A stretch of DNA of 64,000 nucleotides from Amoebidium appalachense (taxonomy: Eukaryota > Ichthyosporea), in assembly GCA_963693365.1 (NCBI GenBank), contig CAVNZM010000015.1:5952001-6016000 (forward strand), given 5' to 3'. Numbering within the stretch: position 1 is the first letter of the stretch; every line of letters starts with the position of its first letter. A program made the translations under genes and the position numbers. The notes beneath the pieces were generated by a model. The model had not been told where the DNA came from and did no database searches. It was given only the letters and a program-made list of their open reading frames with translations. Below, one piece after another: positions 44,062-64,000 of the stretch.

Positions 44062-44990
44062 ATATGTTACCTAGACATTATTGGGTTTTCAATAACTACC
44101 CACAGAACAGCCTCTAGCACGAGAAATTTACCACAAAGTTTATGGGGGGGATGGTAAATGTGCCCCTGGAGTACGAGGGTCACACGAAAAAAGCACAACG
44201 TTGTAGCTCGTATAGAACCCCCCTTGTAGCATAGTATATGTCCATGTGTTACCTCAGTAGACATTTATGGTTTTTTCAATAACTACCAACAGAACAGCCT
44301 CTAGCACGAGAATTTTACCACAAAGTTTATGGGGGGGATGGTAAATGTGCCCCTGGAGTACGAGGGTCACACGAAAAAAACACAACGTTGTAGCTCGAAT
44401 AGAACCCCCCTTGTAGCATAGTATATGTACATGTGTTGCTTACACATTAAGTTGGTTTTTTCAATAACTACCCACAGAACAGCTTCTAGCACGAGAAATT
44501 TACCACACAGTTTATGGGGGGGATGGGGAATGTGCCCCTGGAGTACGAGGGTCACACAAAAAAAAACACAACGTTGTAGCTCGTATAGAACCCCCCTTGT
44601 AGCATAGAATATGTACATATGTTACCTAGACATTATTGGTTTTTTCAATAACTACCCACAGAACAGCTTCTAGCACGAGAAAGTTACCACACAGTTTATG
44701 GGGGGGATGGGGAATGTGCCCCTGGAGTGCGAGGGTCACACGAAAAAAACACAACGTTGTAGCTCGTATAGAACCCCCCTTGTAGCATAGTATATGTACA
44801 TATGTTACTTGCACATTATTGGTTTTTTCAATAACTACCCACAGAACAGCTTCTGGCACGAGAAATTTACCACAAAGTTTATGGGGGGGATGGTGAGTGT
44901 GCCTCTGGAGTACGAGGGTCACCCGAAAAAAACACAACATTGTAGCCCGGATTGAAACCCCCTTTGTACCATATACATCATATATCATGC
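44062..44990. repeat. Third tandem array of the 183-187 bp unit (inverted), about 5 copies
   Basis: Reverse complement of the units at 2,770-5,335. It continues without interruption on both sides of the TRIM insertion. Confidence 0.93.
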
Positions 44991-46229
44991 AGCATGTGTT
45001 ACTTTCGCGTTATTGGTTTCCTAGCACGAGATATTCAGCACACAGTTGGGGTTGTGGGGGCAGTGTACACCTACAATATCAGGGGTACCGCGTGGCAAAA
45101 ACACCCCCCCAGGGGGGGGGGGGGGTCACGCGTGCGATGGTGCACTAGTTATTACGTCAACTAGGCAGGGTATAGCATGAACGTTATTATATGTGCTGCT
45201 GAGTTTCTTTGGTTGTACACCCGTCACCAGTCAATTTGTTGGTGTTGGCGCCCACCTATGACACCACCTCGGAAGACTGGGTCACGTGGAGGACACGTAA
45301 CTATAGTCTGATAGTTGTGACTAAGGGCACCGCTAAGGGCACCAAGCTGATGCACGCGCGCGCGCGAGCCGAAATCTATTTTTATCTTTTCCCTAATCAG
45401 GCGCGGCGGTTACTAAACCGAACTATAGCAAATAGCAAATAGTGATTGGCTAAACCCAATCCGGTTTGCAATTTTTTGTCCGTTTAAGCCTGTACGCACG
45501 TTGTTTGCTCCATTTCTTTTCCCCCTTCCCGCAGGTCCGCAGTTCCGCAGGTCCCTTCCCGCAGGTCGCCTGGTCGCAGTTCCCTTCCCGCAGATCGCCT
45601 GGTCACAGGTCCCCTCCGCAGGTCGCGCAGCCACCGTGCTGAATGGTTTCGACCATGCTGCATGCTGAAGCATCTTCGCCTAACGGCTGAAAGGCCGTTT
45701 GAAGGTTAGTTTTGTGTTGCCTGCTTTTGTGCATATGGCGTTTGTCTGTCTGGTCTGTGTCCGTGCCTGTGATTATATCTGTGTCTGTGTCTGTGTCTGT
45801 GTGCGTGTGTGTGTATGTGTGTGTGTGTGCGTGCGTGTGCGTGTGATCTGCTGGCTGCAGATGCACGTTGCCTTTTCACGTTCATGAACCAGCGACTGTG
45901 GGCACTACTTTTCCTGTTAGCACTATAGCTATCATCCCCTCCACCAGTCGTTCAAGCTATTTTCTGCTTCTCTAGACTTCATAAGTTTGTGCTTTTGTCT
46001 TTCAGCACAACGTACGCGTGTTTCACATGTTAGCATTTAGTGTTATTCATTCATTCTAACCCCCCCCAACCCCCCCCCCCCAAACACACACACACACTCA
46101 CTCACTCACTTCCCCACCCACACATACAAAAAAACACACACACACCAAAAGCCCCTCCCATCCCCCCCCCTCCCCCCCCTCCCCCCCCTTCCAAAAAACT
46201 ATCAAATGCCTCCATGCCCACCAACACAG

Positions 46230-46511
46230 ATGTTCCAGGTTTCCCCTGTCAATGCCGCCGACCCCGACAAGTTGGCAGACCAGGTTAGGTGCCGCAAGAA
46301 GACGTGGGAGGGGTGGTTGGTGGAGGTTCAAGTTGAGTGCAACAACCATCCCTGTGGCCGCATGTACAGCGTCGATCCGGTGAGGGGCAACCCATGGGGC
46401 AACCCCGCCCTTCACCGCATCATGTGCATGCCCCCCATCAACGGCTCCTACATCAAGAACCGCCTCAGCAGCTTCAAGACACTAAACGTTTGTGCCCATC
46501 CCCCCCCCCCC

Positions 46512-46542
<31 letters not shown>

Positions 46543-47140
46543 ACACCACACCCCAATCAAAGACGAAATCTTCTCATGCTGCTTTTTTTAACATGCTTAT
46601 TCATGTTTAATGTTGTTGTTCTTCCTTATTGGTTCATTCTTAATGCACTGTGACCCCCCCCCCCCCCCCACACACACACACACACACTCACTCCCACTCC
46701 CTCCCTCCCACCTCCCCCTGTTGTCCCACGTACAAATCACCAACACATAACCACACAAGACATCAAATCCTTATCACTCAGAGAAACGGTACATGCATGG
46801 TTATCCAGTATCCATTCAGCTTCCCACTTCCTCAAGTCATTTCAGATTTTTCATTGTCGAATTCGGTTTTATTTGCTGCTAATGGAGAATACCCCCTTTC
46901 CTCATCACCACATACACACATGCTTACGTGTACGTACACGCAACACACACACCAACACCCACACAGGAGTTTCAAAAGGCGTTGCCCGAGCTCTTAAGCT
47001 TCATGCTCCACACATTTGAGTGCGGACTGCGGGATCCAATGGCCCACAAGTCTGCCACTCAGATTTCGTGGTCAGCTGTGAAGTATGGAGCTGACATGCC
47101 TGACTACGAGGGTGGTGCTCGGCCATCAGAGATCAGCAAG
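46230..47140 (+). CDS. Two-exon coding module of unknown function, right-arm copy
   Basis: Exons at 46,230-46,487 (86 codons; MFQVSPVNAADP to SSFKTLN) and 46,967-47,140 (58 codons; EFQKALPEL to PSEISK) have the same boundaries, phase 0 join and splice signals as the left-arm copy. The predicted piece is 144 residues. Cys-rich spots (VRCRK, VECNNHPCG, MCMPP, FECGL) may be structural. Neither terminus is defined: the ATG lies right after an acceptor-like AACACAG, so an earlier exon may exist, and GTAAAC after PSEISK implies a later one. I do not recognise the family. Confidence 0.55.
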
Positions 47141-47183
47141 GTAAACAACTACCCCCCCCCCCCCCCCCCTTGCGTCCTCCCTG

Positions 47184-47330
47184 AGGATGGGCTCTGCTTA
47201 TGACGCATACTGTGCACATGGCTGATGTTGCGTGCTTGAATGTTTGCCTTTGCATGTGTCCTGCACCATGCTTCTCATCGTGTATGCGTATTTCGTACCG
47301 TATTCTGCATTCAAACCCCCCCCCCCCCCC
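47184..47330. repeat. Dispersed ~145-bp segment bounded by C runs (copy 2)
   Basis: Same segment as 395-535 (inverted) and 60,926-61,068. It lies between a C run and CAAACCCCCC. Confidence 0.8.
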
Positions 47331-47432
47331 CCCATCATTGTGTTTTAGCTCCCGTCCGAAAGACAACGTATGGATATCGAAATGATGATATTGATAAGTC
47401 GTATGTATGGGTTACGTATCATCGTAGTGTTT

Positions 47433-47876
47433 TAGGATATCTCCTAAGCATGGGCAAGTATCATCCTATCATGTCATCTTTAGGTTTGGTATGGTAACAT
47501 TGTGATAGCATTTTTCCCAGGTACATACATGCTCAGGCTAGCCAGAAAAGTTAAAAACACTCACACAATCTCCTTCTGTCCCAACCCAGTATGCAAAGAC
47601 CTGGGAAAAGATGCAAGGTCCGGGAGAAGGCAGTCCTGAGCCTGTCAGCAGAAAGGCGATGTGGGTGGGAGGGTTGAGGATGATTAGAATGAGGAGGAAT
47701 AGGGAAAGACCCCCCCCCCCCCCCCCCCCCCCGGAGGAAAAAAAAAAAAGAATTAATACTTAGTTTATGTCTCTTTTGGTGTAGTCCCGGCCTCTGCTAG
47801 GCTACGACCTGTTTATTAGATGTATTGATTGGCTTGAGAAACACATCACTACAAAATTATAGCGCACGCGCACACA

Positions 47877-47951
<75 letters not shown>

Positions 47952-48819
47952 CCAGCTGATACCGAGTGTCCCAAGGGGAGCCCCTTTACAAAAAAAAAAA
48001 AAAAAAAAAAAAAAAAACCGGGAAACCCCAACTAATTGATTTCTCCTTGTAGTCTTTATGGTGTCTCGTAGAGAAAGTAAACCCTGATATATAGTCACCA
48101 CCCGACATCTATGTACGTGATCATGATATACCGCTGAGGGGATATTCCGAGCAAAACCCCCTCCCATACCTGAGACTGGTTCTCTTTGCCTCGAGTAAAC
48201 AGCGTAAACCCCTTAATGATATCTGGAGTACGTCCATATGTCCATGAAACTGGCCCATGTTTGATTCAAGGGGCCCGGGGGAACAAGTTCATTCCAACTT
48301 CAAAACCTGCTCACGTTCGATAAGTCTTGCGTCAATCCCATGTTTTGATTCAAGCGGCACGTGCAACTTTGAAACTTCAAAACCTGCTCACGTTCGATAA
48401 GTCTTGCGTGAACCTGCCCGTAATATTCAGGAAAACTGTGCAGCCTTGGGTTCGTTTTTCACACGAACCGTTAGAGGCTTTGGGATACCAAAAGGATAGA
48501 CATTCCTTGAAATTGAGGCAAAAGTTTAGGAGGCTGCCCACGTACTTTGTTAGGTGTGACTGGTGCCAGTGCTTGGCGAGGCGTTCTATAGAATCTGAAT
48601 CTGATGTGTGTGCATATGCGCACGTGTTTGTGTGTGTGTGTTAAGCTTTGGGTGTGCGTTTGGGTGTGCACTTGTCTGTGTGGGTGTGTACGTGGGTCTC
48701 TGTGTGGGTGGGTTTTGGGTACCACCTGGGGAGGGGGAGAAGGGGGGATGGGGGGAAATTCGAAGGGGTGGGGCGGGCTAGGGTGTGTTTCATGTGTTTG
48801 TGTATGTGTGTGTGTACGT

Positions 48820-48853
<34 letters not shown>

Positions 48854-49373
48854 GGGGGGGGGGGAAGGGGGAGGAGCTATGCGCTGCATGTGCGTCCTCG
48901 ACAGCCGGCCAGCATGATGCAAAAAGTTTTGTTGTAACCCTTGCGCTTTTGAATTCCGAGTTTCAGTGTATATGCCGTGCAGAGATTCCGTTTACAGATG
49001 CATGAAAGTGTATAGGGGCTAACGAAGCATGACTTGGGTTTCTATGAAGCTCACTGTTTTATTTGTTCTTTTCCAGGCATTCATTCATTGCTTTCTTATG
49101 AAAGATCACAGCTCGTTCATTTTCACACCCACAAAAGCACCAGACCAACCTCTAGTTGGTGGGTTTATACATACGCCATCCCTGCAATGGCCGTGGCTAA
49201 CTTAGCGTAAGATCATTCGACGACAATGTACCGGTACTGTGTTGTATGCGGTTGATGGGGATCAAGGACATTCAGTGATAACAAGTACGCGCGAGATTCC
49301 ATACATTCTGTTGGAAATTTGAAAACCAACCCCCAATATTACTATCAAAAGAAAAGGGTACCGTAATCCAACA

Positions 49374-49409
<36 letters not shown>

Positions 49410-49584
49410 CGCACGGAAAAGAACAACAAAAACCGGTCACCTGCATTCATCTGCATCACAATCCAAACAAAAGCCTAAAGGGTGATTAAAAACAACTCCC
49501 CCCCCCCCCCCCTCCCCCCCCAACCCAACCACCCAACCACACACATGCACCATCCCACCTGGCCCGGACGGCACACACATCTGG

Positions 49585-49615
<31 letters not shown>

Positions 49616-49700
49616 AAAAGAAAAAGAAAGGGCATACACCCCACCACCACCCAAAAACCCAAAAAACCAGAACCTAAAAAGCATATTTAAAAGGGTTTAG
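47433..49700. other. Mostly single-copy spacer with homopolymer, CA and short duplications
   Basis: No gene is supported. Contents: C run 47,710-47,732; (CA)n 47,870-47,950; A run 47,988-48,017; an ~80-bp tandem duplication at 48,256-48,409 (AACCTGCTCACGTTCGATAA twice); a G run 48,821-48,852; a C run 49,375-49,408; and an A-rich run 49,584-49,628. A telomere-like AAAGGGTTTAGGGTTAGGG is at 49,690-49,709, next to the 3' end of the kinase gene. Confidence 0.6.
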
Positions 49701-49752
49701 GGTTAGGGTTATGATGCAACTGCCACGCACCCCCCACCACACCCACCCACTG

Positions 49753-59484
<9,732 letters not shown>

Positions 59485-59550
59485 GGCAGGGTGGCCCCTG
59501 CAGCCCCGTCAGCACACACACCCTAACAGCCACAGTTCCTCAAAAGCCAG

Positions 59551-59603
<53 letters not shown>

Positions 59604-59780
59604 AAAAAGCGTATGAAAAAGGGGCAAACGAGCACCCCCCCTCCCCCCCCCTCCCCCCCCCCCCCCCCCCCCCCCGCCCCCCCCGCTAAACGGTGACTGA
59701 ACGCCCCGTTCCCACACGCCCTTTGGTGATTGTATGCCACTTCCACAATGCCCCCTCCCTCTCCCCTCGCCCCTCCGTCG

Positions 59781-59816
<36 letters not shown>

Positions 59817-60795
59817 CACACACACACACACACACTACCCCAAACATCCTCTCTTCCGTCCGCACAACCTGTGATGTGTTGCCCATGTGGCCTGGGTAGA
59901 AATTAATTAACACAGTGCCTAGGCAAAAATATGCCAATAAAATGCCACAGACACGTACGAAATGGAAAAAACAAACCATTCCCGTAACAGGAGTGCCTTC
60001 TGTATGGTTCAAACAAGAAAGCTCTTTCTCCTTGCCTCACCCCGTTCAGCTCTCAGCCCTACCCCTGTCATCCTTCCCCCCCCCCCCCCCCCCCCCCCCC
60101 CCACCGACGCTGCAACCAAGGAAAGACCCTTACCATATGCGGCAGCTTGCCGGCAGCCCCTCTGCAACCTTCTACTCGGGCTCCAACGCACTGTAGTGGC
60201 AACCTAGGCAGAGACTGGCGGTGTGGCCTGCACCCTGGGCCCGTGTCTGGCGTGGGTTTGGTGTGTGGTAGCGTGTGGTGTGCGCAGTCAGAGGCTATGG
60301 GCCTGTGCAACACTACGGCGCGTCTGTGCAACACTACGGTTCGTCTATGCACACGTGCAACTCTACCGTGGACCTGTGCAAGCCTACAGTGAGCCTAGGT
60401 CAGCCTGGGGTTATTTCGACTGGTTATTAGCGTGTATCGGTGTGGCAGTCTATGTGCGTCCCGGCCCTACCCCCTTGACATGAAGTGGCCTCTGATCGTC
60501 AGAGCGGGAGAATAGTATTGTAGGCTGGTGCGCGATGACGTCACAACAGCCCTTTCACACCAGGCCCCGTGCCAGTCAACTACTGACTGGCACACGCACA
60601 TTGCGGTAGCCTAAGAGGTGGAGGGAACTAATTTGCGGTAGCCTAAGAGGTGGAGGGAACTAATTTGAATTGAATAGCAAGTCGAAGCGGACTGCCAGGT
60701 GTACACGCGTACGTAGCACAGGCACACAACTAAACGTGCAACCCTGACACTGCCAACCAGCAAGCCCTCCGCGGCCACAGCCAAACAGCGCCACA
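59485..60795. promoter_or_regulatory. Divergent intergenic region of the kinase and the 60.8-kb gene
   Basis: Long C runs (59,551-59,593, 59,650-59,686, 59,779-59,815, 60,077-60,102) occupy the kinase side. The other side has a CRE palindrome TGACGTCA (60,536-60,543), about 250 bp before the ATG at 60,796, and a perfect 32-bp tandem duplication at 60,601-60,664 (GCGGTAGCCTAAGAGGTGG). Short ~22-bp degenerate repeats (GTGCAACACTACGG) lie at 60,300-60,390. Confidence 0.5.
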
Positions 60796-63700
60796 ATGGC
60801 CGACGACAACAGCACTCTGCTGCCCGGTACAACACCCCCCCCCCCCCCCCCCCCCCCCTCCCCTCCCCCCCCCCCCCCCCCTCTTATTCAACCTCCAACC
60901 CCCCCCCCCCCCCCCCCCCTCCCACATTTGAGGATGGGCTCTGCTTATGACGCATACTGTGCACATGGCTGATGTTGCATACTTGAATGTTTGCCTTTGC
61001 ATGTGTCCTGCACCATGCTTCTCGTCGTGTATGCGTACTTCGTACCGTGTTCCGCATTCAAACCCCCCCTCCCACATCCTCTCTTCTCCCTCTCTCCCTC
61101 CCCCCTTCTTCTTCCTCCACAGCCCGCCTTCCCTTCCTCTCTATCCCTGTGCGCCTGTATACCCCCCTGACGTGTGTGTGCAGGAGACACGGCCACCGCA
61201 CTGTGGGTTGCTGCCCGTGAGGCCCTGGGCCGTGTGGGGGCGCAGCTGGCGCCCAGCGAGCAGAGGGGGTTCACGCTGCTGCTGCTGCTGGCCTGGCTGG
61301 TACTGGCCCACCCGAAGACAGAGGCACTGGTGCGCAGGCTGCAGGTGCGTGTGCGCGTGTGTGGTGGGCGAGGGGACGGAGGGGGTTAGGTGGTTGGGGA
61401 GGTTAGAGCGGTGGAGTTCGGGCAACAGTGGCACCTTTGGCTATAGGTGTTACTGTTTGTTTTTTGGAAAGGCATACCCGTGGTTTGAACACGTGCAAGC
61501 ATATTCGTCTAAACACACGTGCAAGAATACTAAATTCGCATACGTTCACGAAACGGTTGTCACACCGTGCTCTGCTTTCCCTGTACAGGCGTCACCCCTC
61601 CCACACCCTCCGGGGTCTCACTCTTTCAAATTCCGTGTGCTGGGAACTGGTCTAAATCCCTCCCCCCTCCCCCCTCCCCCTCTCCCCCTCCCTCCCTCCT
61701 TGCCCTACACGCAGACATACCGATATTACCCCCCTCCCCCCCCCCTCCCTTCCCCTCCCCCTCCCCCCCCCGATTGTGCATTCAGCCTGACACGGAAACG
61801 TCCTGTACCTTTGCTCTTGCATCCACACGCCCACACCTTCTGGCCACCATCGTGTTCTATAAAGGTTCCTTGACCTGCCCTTCTCACACTCCCCTTTCTT
61901 CCATGCAAGGCAGATGTAAACCTGACAACCCCCCCCCCCCCCCCCCCCCCCCCAAGCAAGACTACCACTATGTGCAGCTACGTAACCGCCTAAAGCACCG
62001 CCTACGCCACACCCAAGTGGCCCATCCTCAGGTGCGCTGTGCTCTTGCCTAGCCGCCCACAGTGTGCACGGCCGTTCTGGTGTAGTGGGTGGCTATGCAT
62101 GGCCTGGCTGGGCTGGGTTGCGTAGGATTGGGCCCTTGCAGTGCATGGCTCTGAGCCACACAGGAGGCATGGGTGTGTCTTGTGGCTGTGCCTGTGGGTG
62201 TCGTCTGTGTGCATGCTTAGGTGTAAGCACTCCACCCGTGTTCGATATGCAAACTCAATTGCACGTGTGTGTGTCGTATGCACACACACTGTATGCACTA
62301 AACTTGGTAAACACGCCCACTGGCACGTTTGTGTATGGTAATGAGACACACTTGCCCTTGTGTACTAGAACCCACCCACACTTGCATGTGTGTGTATGGT
62401 ATCCACCCCCGTATGCACAGTGATGTACATGCTCGCTTGTGCTTATGTGGTATTCACACTCACTTGCGCGGGTATGTGGTACCCACACTCACTTGCACCT
62501 GTTCACTGATCTTTACCCCCTCCCCCCCCCCCCCCCCCCCGCCCCCCCCCTCTACAGCAGCGCTTGCCCCCCTGTGCCAAGGTGGTGCGTGCGGAGGAGG
62601 ACGAAGTACCTGATCTTGCCCGGAGCAGCCCCACCCTGCTGTGAGTGGCCCTCGGGTGGGGTTGGGTGGGGGGGAGGGAGGGAGGGGGGGGGGGGATGAG
62701 GATGAGGGAGGTGTGTGTGTGTGGGGGGGGGGGGGGGGGGGGGAGGGGGGAGTGGGGGAGGTTGAGTGAAAGATGAAGGGGAGGTACAGGTGACCAAGGG
62801 CTCTTGTAATGGCATCGAGCTAAGGGAACAATGAATGCACAGAAGGAAGGTGGGGTGTTTGTGTGTAAACGTGTGCGAAGTGGCTGTCTCTGGTTGTGAC
62901 TGTGTGTAGGGGCTAGTGCTGGGAAGGACGGGCTGATGCGAGATGCGCAGTGCATGTGATGGCAGAACAAGGTCAGTGCTGTGCCTTGTATGGAAAACAT
63001 ATTCTAAACCCTGTACTTTGTATGGAAAACATATTCTAAACCCTTTACTTTGTATGGAAAACATATTCTAAACCCTGTGTCTTGCATGGAAAACATATTC
63101 TAAGCCCACCTACCCACAGACTGACGGAGGACGAGCACGACATGCTGTCACGTGCAAAGGAGGCCATTGGTGGGTGGTCATGCGTGTTCGGCACACCTGC
63201 ATGCACGGCACCATGTGAAAATATGCCCAGTCGGACAACTGCACCCACCACATGCGCTGTAGGAGTTGTGCCGTTTGTTGCACTTCTTCCGTGTCCTTCT
63301 TCGCATGTCTTTGTTTTGAAAACCCCCCTCGCCTCCCCCCCTCCCCCTGCCCCGCCTGTCCTCCTTGATCTTTCACCTGACTCCATGATTGTCCAATAAT
63401 TTGTCTCTTAAGCGCGTATTGATTGGCTGTCCTTGTGACCCCTGGACCTTCACTTCTCTTCCCATGCCATCTGCACTTTGTTCTGGCCTATGTTCCCACT
63501 CACCCACAATTCTGGCACTGACATTGGGGGGCAGAGGCCAACGGCACGCAGTACATCATCGAGTTGATCAACAACAGCAAGAAGTCCACAGGTGGGTGGG
63601 GGGGTTTAATGGCATGTAATTCAGATGTGGAGGCATGTGCGCTGGGTTCAATGGAGGTGGGGTGTGTGAGTCTGTGCAGGGGAAATGAATTACCGGCACG

Positions 63701-63870
63701 TGTCAGTGAGGTGGTTGCACATAACGGGTAAGGGTAGATGACTAAGGGGGATTGGTGTGGCTGCAGGCAGTGCGTTTTCCATCATCTCCACCCCCATGTC
63801 TCCCTTCGACTACTTCATTGAGAACGACGAACAGTGCGTCAGCTTCCGCATCAAAATCCGGCCCCTTGAG
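60796..63870 (+). CDS. Gene of unknown function, 5' portion (at least 7 exons), continues past the window
   Basis: Exons: 60,796-60,826; 61,184-61,344; 61,957-62,031; 62,558-62,640; 63,120-63,169; 63,535-63,591; 63,767-63,870. All are bounded by AG and GT and all phases join, giving about 187 residues so far. The start is MADDNSTLLPG; the ATG context is CCACAATGG. Exon 2 encodes a hydrophobic segment (FTLLLLLAWLVLAHP, about 40-54) followed by basic residues, consistent with a single membrane-spanning helix. Then comes a basic stretch (LRNRLKHRLRHT), an acidic one (RAEEDEVPD), LTEDEHDMLSRAKEAI and the well-structured IIELINNSKKSTGSAFSII, then FDYFIENDEQCVSFRIKI. I do not recognise the family. 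Two acceptors are preceded directly by long C runs (61,930-61,953 and 62,522-62,550). Confidence 0.75.
60926..61068. repeat. Dispersed ~145-bp segment (copy 3) inside intron 1 of the 60.8-kb gene
   Basis: It matches 47,184-47,330 with about eight substitutions (GATGGGCTCTGCTTATGACG shared) and is again bounded by C runs. It links host gene space to the inverted duplication. Confidence 0.85.
62985..63106. repeat. Minisatellite, 33-bp unit, four copies, in an intron
   Basis: Units of TGTATGGAAAACATATTC followed by TAAACCCTGTACT are repeated four times, ending 13 bp before exon 5 of the 60.8-kb gene. Confidence 0.95.
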
Positions 63871-64000
63871 GTTCGACCCCCCCCCCCCCCCCCCCCCACA
63901 TTACATATAATGTGTGCGCAATGTGAGGAGGCATCTATGTGCTGCGACGTGCTACTTTGTGTCCACCATGTGCCCCCCCCCCCCCCCCCTTGCTTTCGGG
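63871..64000. other. Intron sequence at right edge
   Basis: A donor GTTCGA follows PLE at 63,870. Two C runs (63,877-63,897 and 63,973-63,989) follow and no further exon is identified before the end. Confidence 0.5.

Larger units (their letters stand above)
44970..47432. repeat. Inverted duplication, right arm
   Basis: This mirrors 280-2,770: tandem unit, CACGCGTGC and CCCCCCCAGGGGGG junction, GC minisatellite, CA tract, two-exon module, dispersed 145-bp segment and unique flank ending CATCGTAGTGTTTTAGG. G/C runs are shorter in several places than in the left arm. Confidence 0.9.

Noticed and set aside
49686-49715. True chromosome end
   Set aside because: Only two to three telomere-like units are present, with genes continuing on both sides.
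61428-61655. Possible extra exon near 61,587 (TGTACAG acceptor) in the 60.8-kb gene
   Set aside because: Exons 2 and 3 already join in phase, and no donor keeping frame was found within this segment. It cannot be fully excluded without transcripts.

Overview
This is eukaryotic nuclear DNA from a protist or alga that I cannot place more precisely. The two genes on the right are split into many short exons by GT-AG introns. Telomere-type (T)TTAGGG tracts occur inside the window, and three classes of retroelement are present. No rRNA, tRNA, CRISPR array or bacterial-style operon was seen. Runs of G or C (10 to about 80 nt) and long (TG/CA)n tracts are extraordinarily frequent, and they generate most of the long but meaningless open frames.

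Left and centre (1-47.4 kb) form a repeat-rich, imperfect inverted duplication. Sequence from 280 to about 2,770 returns inverted and nearly identical at about 44,970-47,432. (TG)n-rich sequence at 21.9-23.4 kb returns inverted at 30.2-31.2 kb plus 43.04-43.3 kb. Three arrays of a 183-187 bp tandem repeat (2.77-5.33, 19.5-21.18, 44.06-44.99 kb) sit in the arms. Into this background are inserted tyrosine-recombinase (YR) retroelements of the DIRS order with PAT/TOC/Kangaroo-type split direct repeats (A1 - gag - RT/RNase H - YR - B1 - A2 - C - B2). Two copies are full-length (6,855-12,310 and 32,303-37,757, both minus). One plus-strand copy lacks most of RT (13,690-17,597), one A-C-B remnant lies at 12,968-13,441, one edge fragment at 1-279 and one badly decayed A repeat at about 24.72-24.95 kb. 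The second full-length copy interrupts the gag region of a decayed Ty1/copia element (31,227-43,037, LTRs and a CCCAC target duplication visible). A 735-bp TRIM-like LTR element with a GTAC target duplication sits in the third tandem array. A two-exon coding module of unknown function is kept in frame in both arms. The spacer (about 23.4-30.1 kb) holds AT-rich DNA peppered with the motif TATTGGCAATA, a LINE reverse transcriptase scrap, and two further tandem-repeat families.

Right (49.7-64 kb) is host gene space. A complete 15-exon gene on the minus strand (59,484 to 49,753; 439 aa; all exon phases fit) encodes an AGC kinase with a DFD motif, resembling the fungal NRC-2/KIN82/FPK flippase-kinase group and plant AGC VIII kinases. 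Divergently, about 1.3 kb away, a gene of unknown function starts at 60,796 and runs off the window after at least 7 exons. The shared promoter region holds a CRE palindrome (TGACGTCA) and a perfect 32-bp tandem duplication.

The retroelement genes cooperate within each element: Gag packages RNA, RT/RNase H copies it to DNA, and YR integrates the resulting circle. The deleted copy and the A-C-B remnant could only move with enzymes from the full-length copies.
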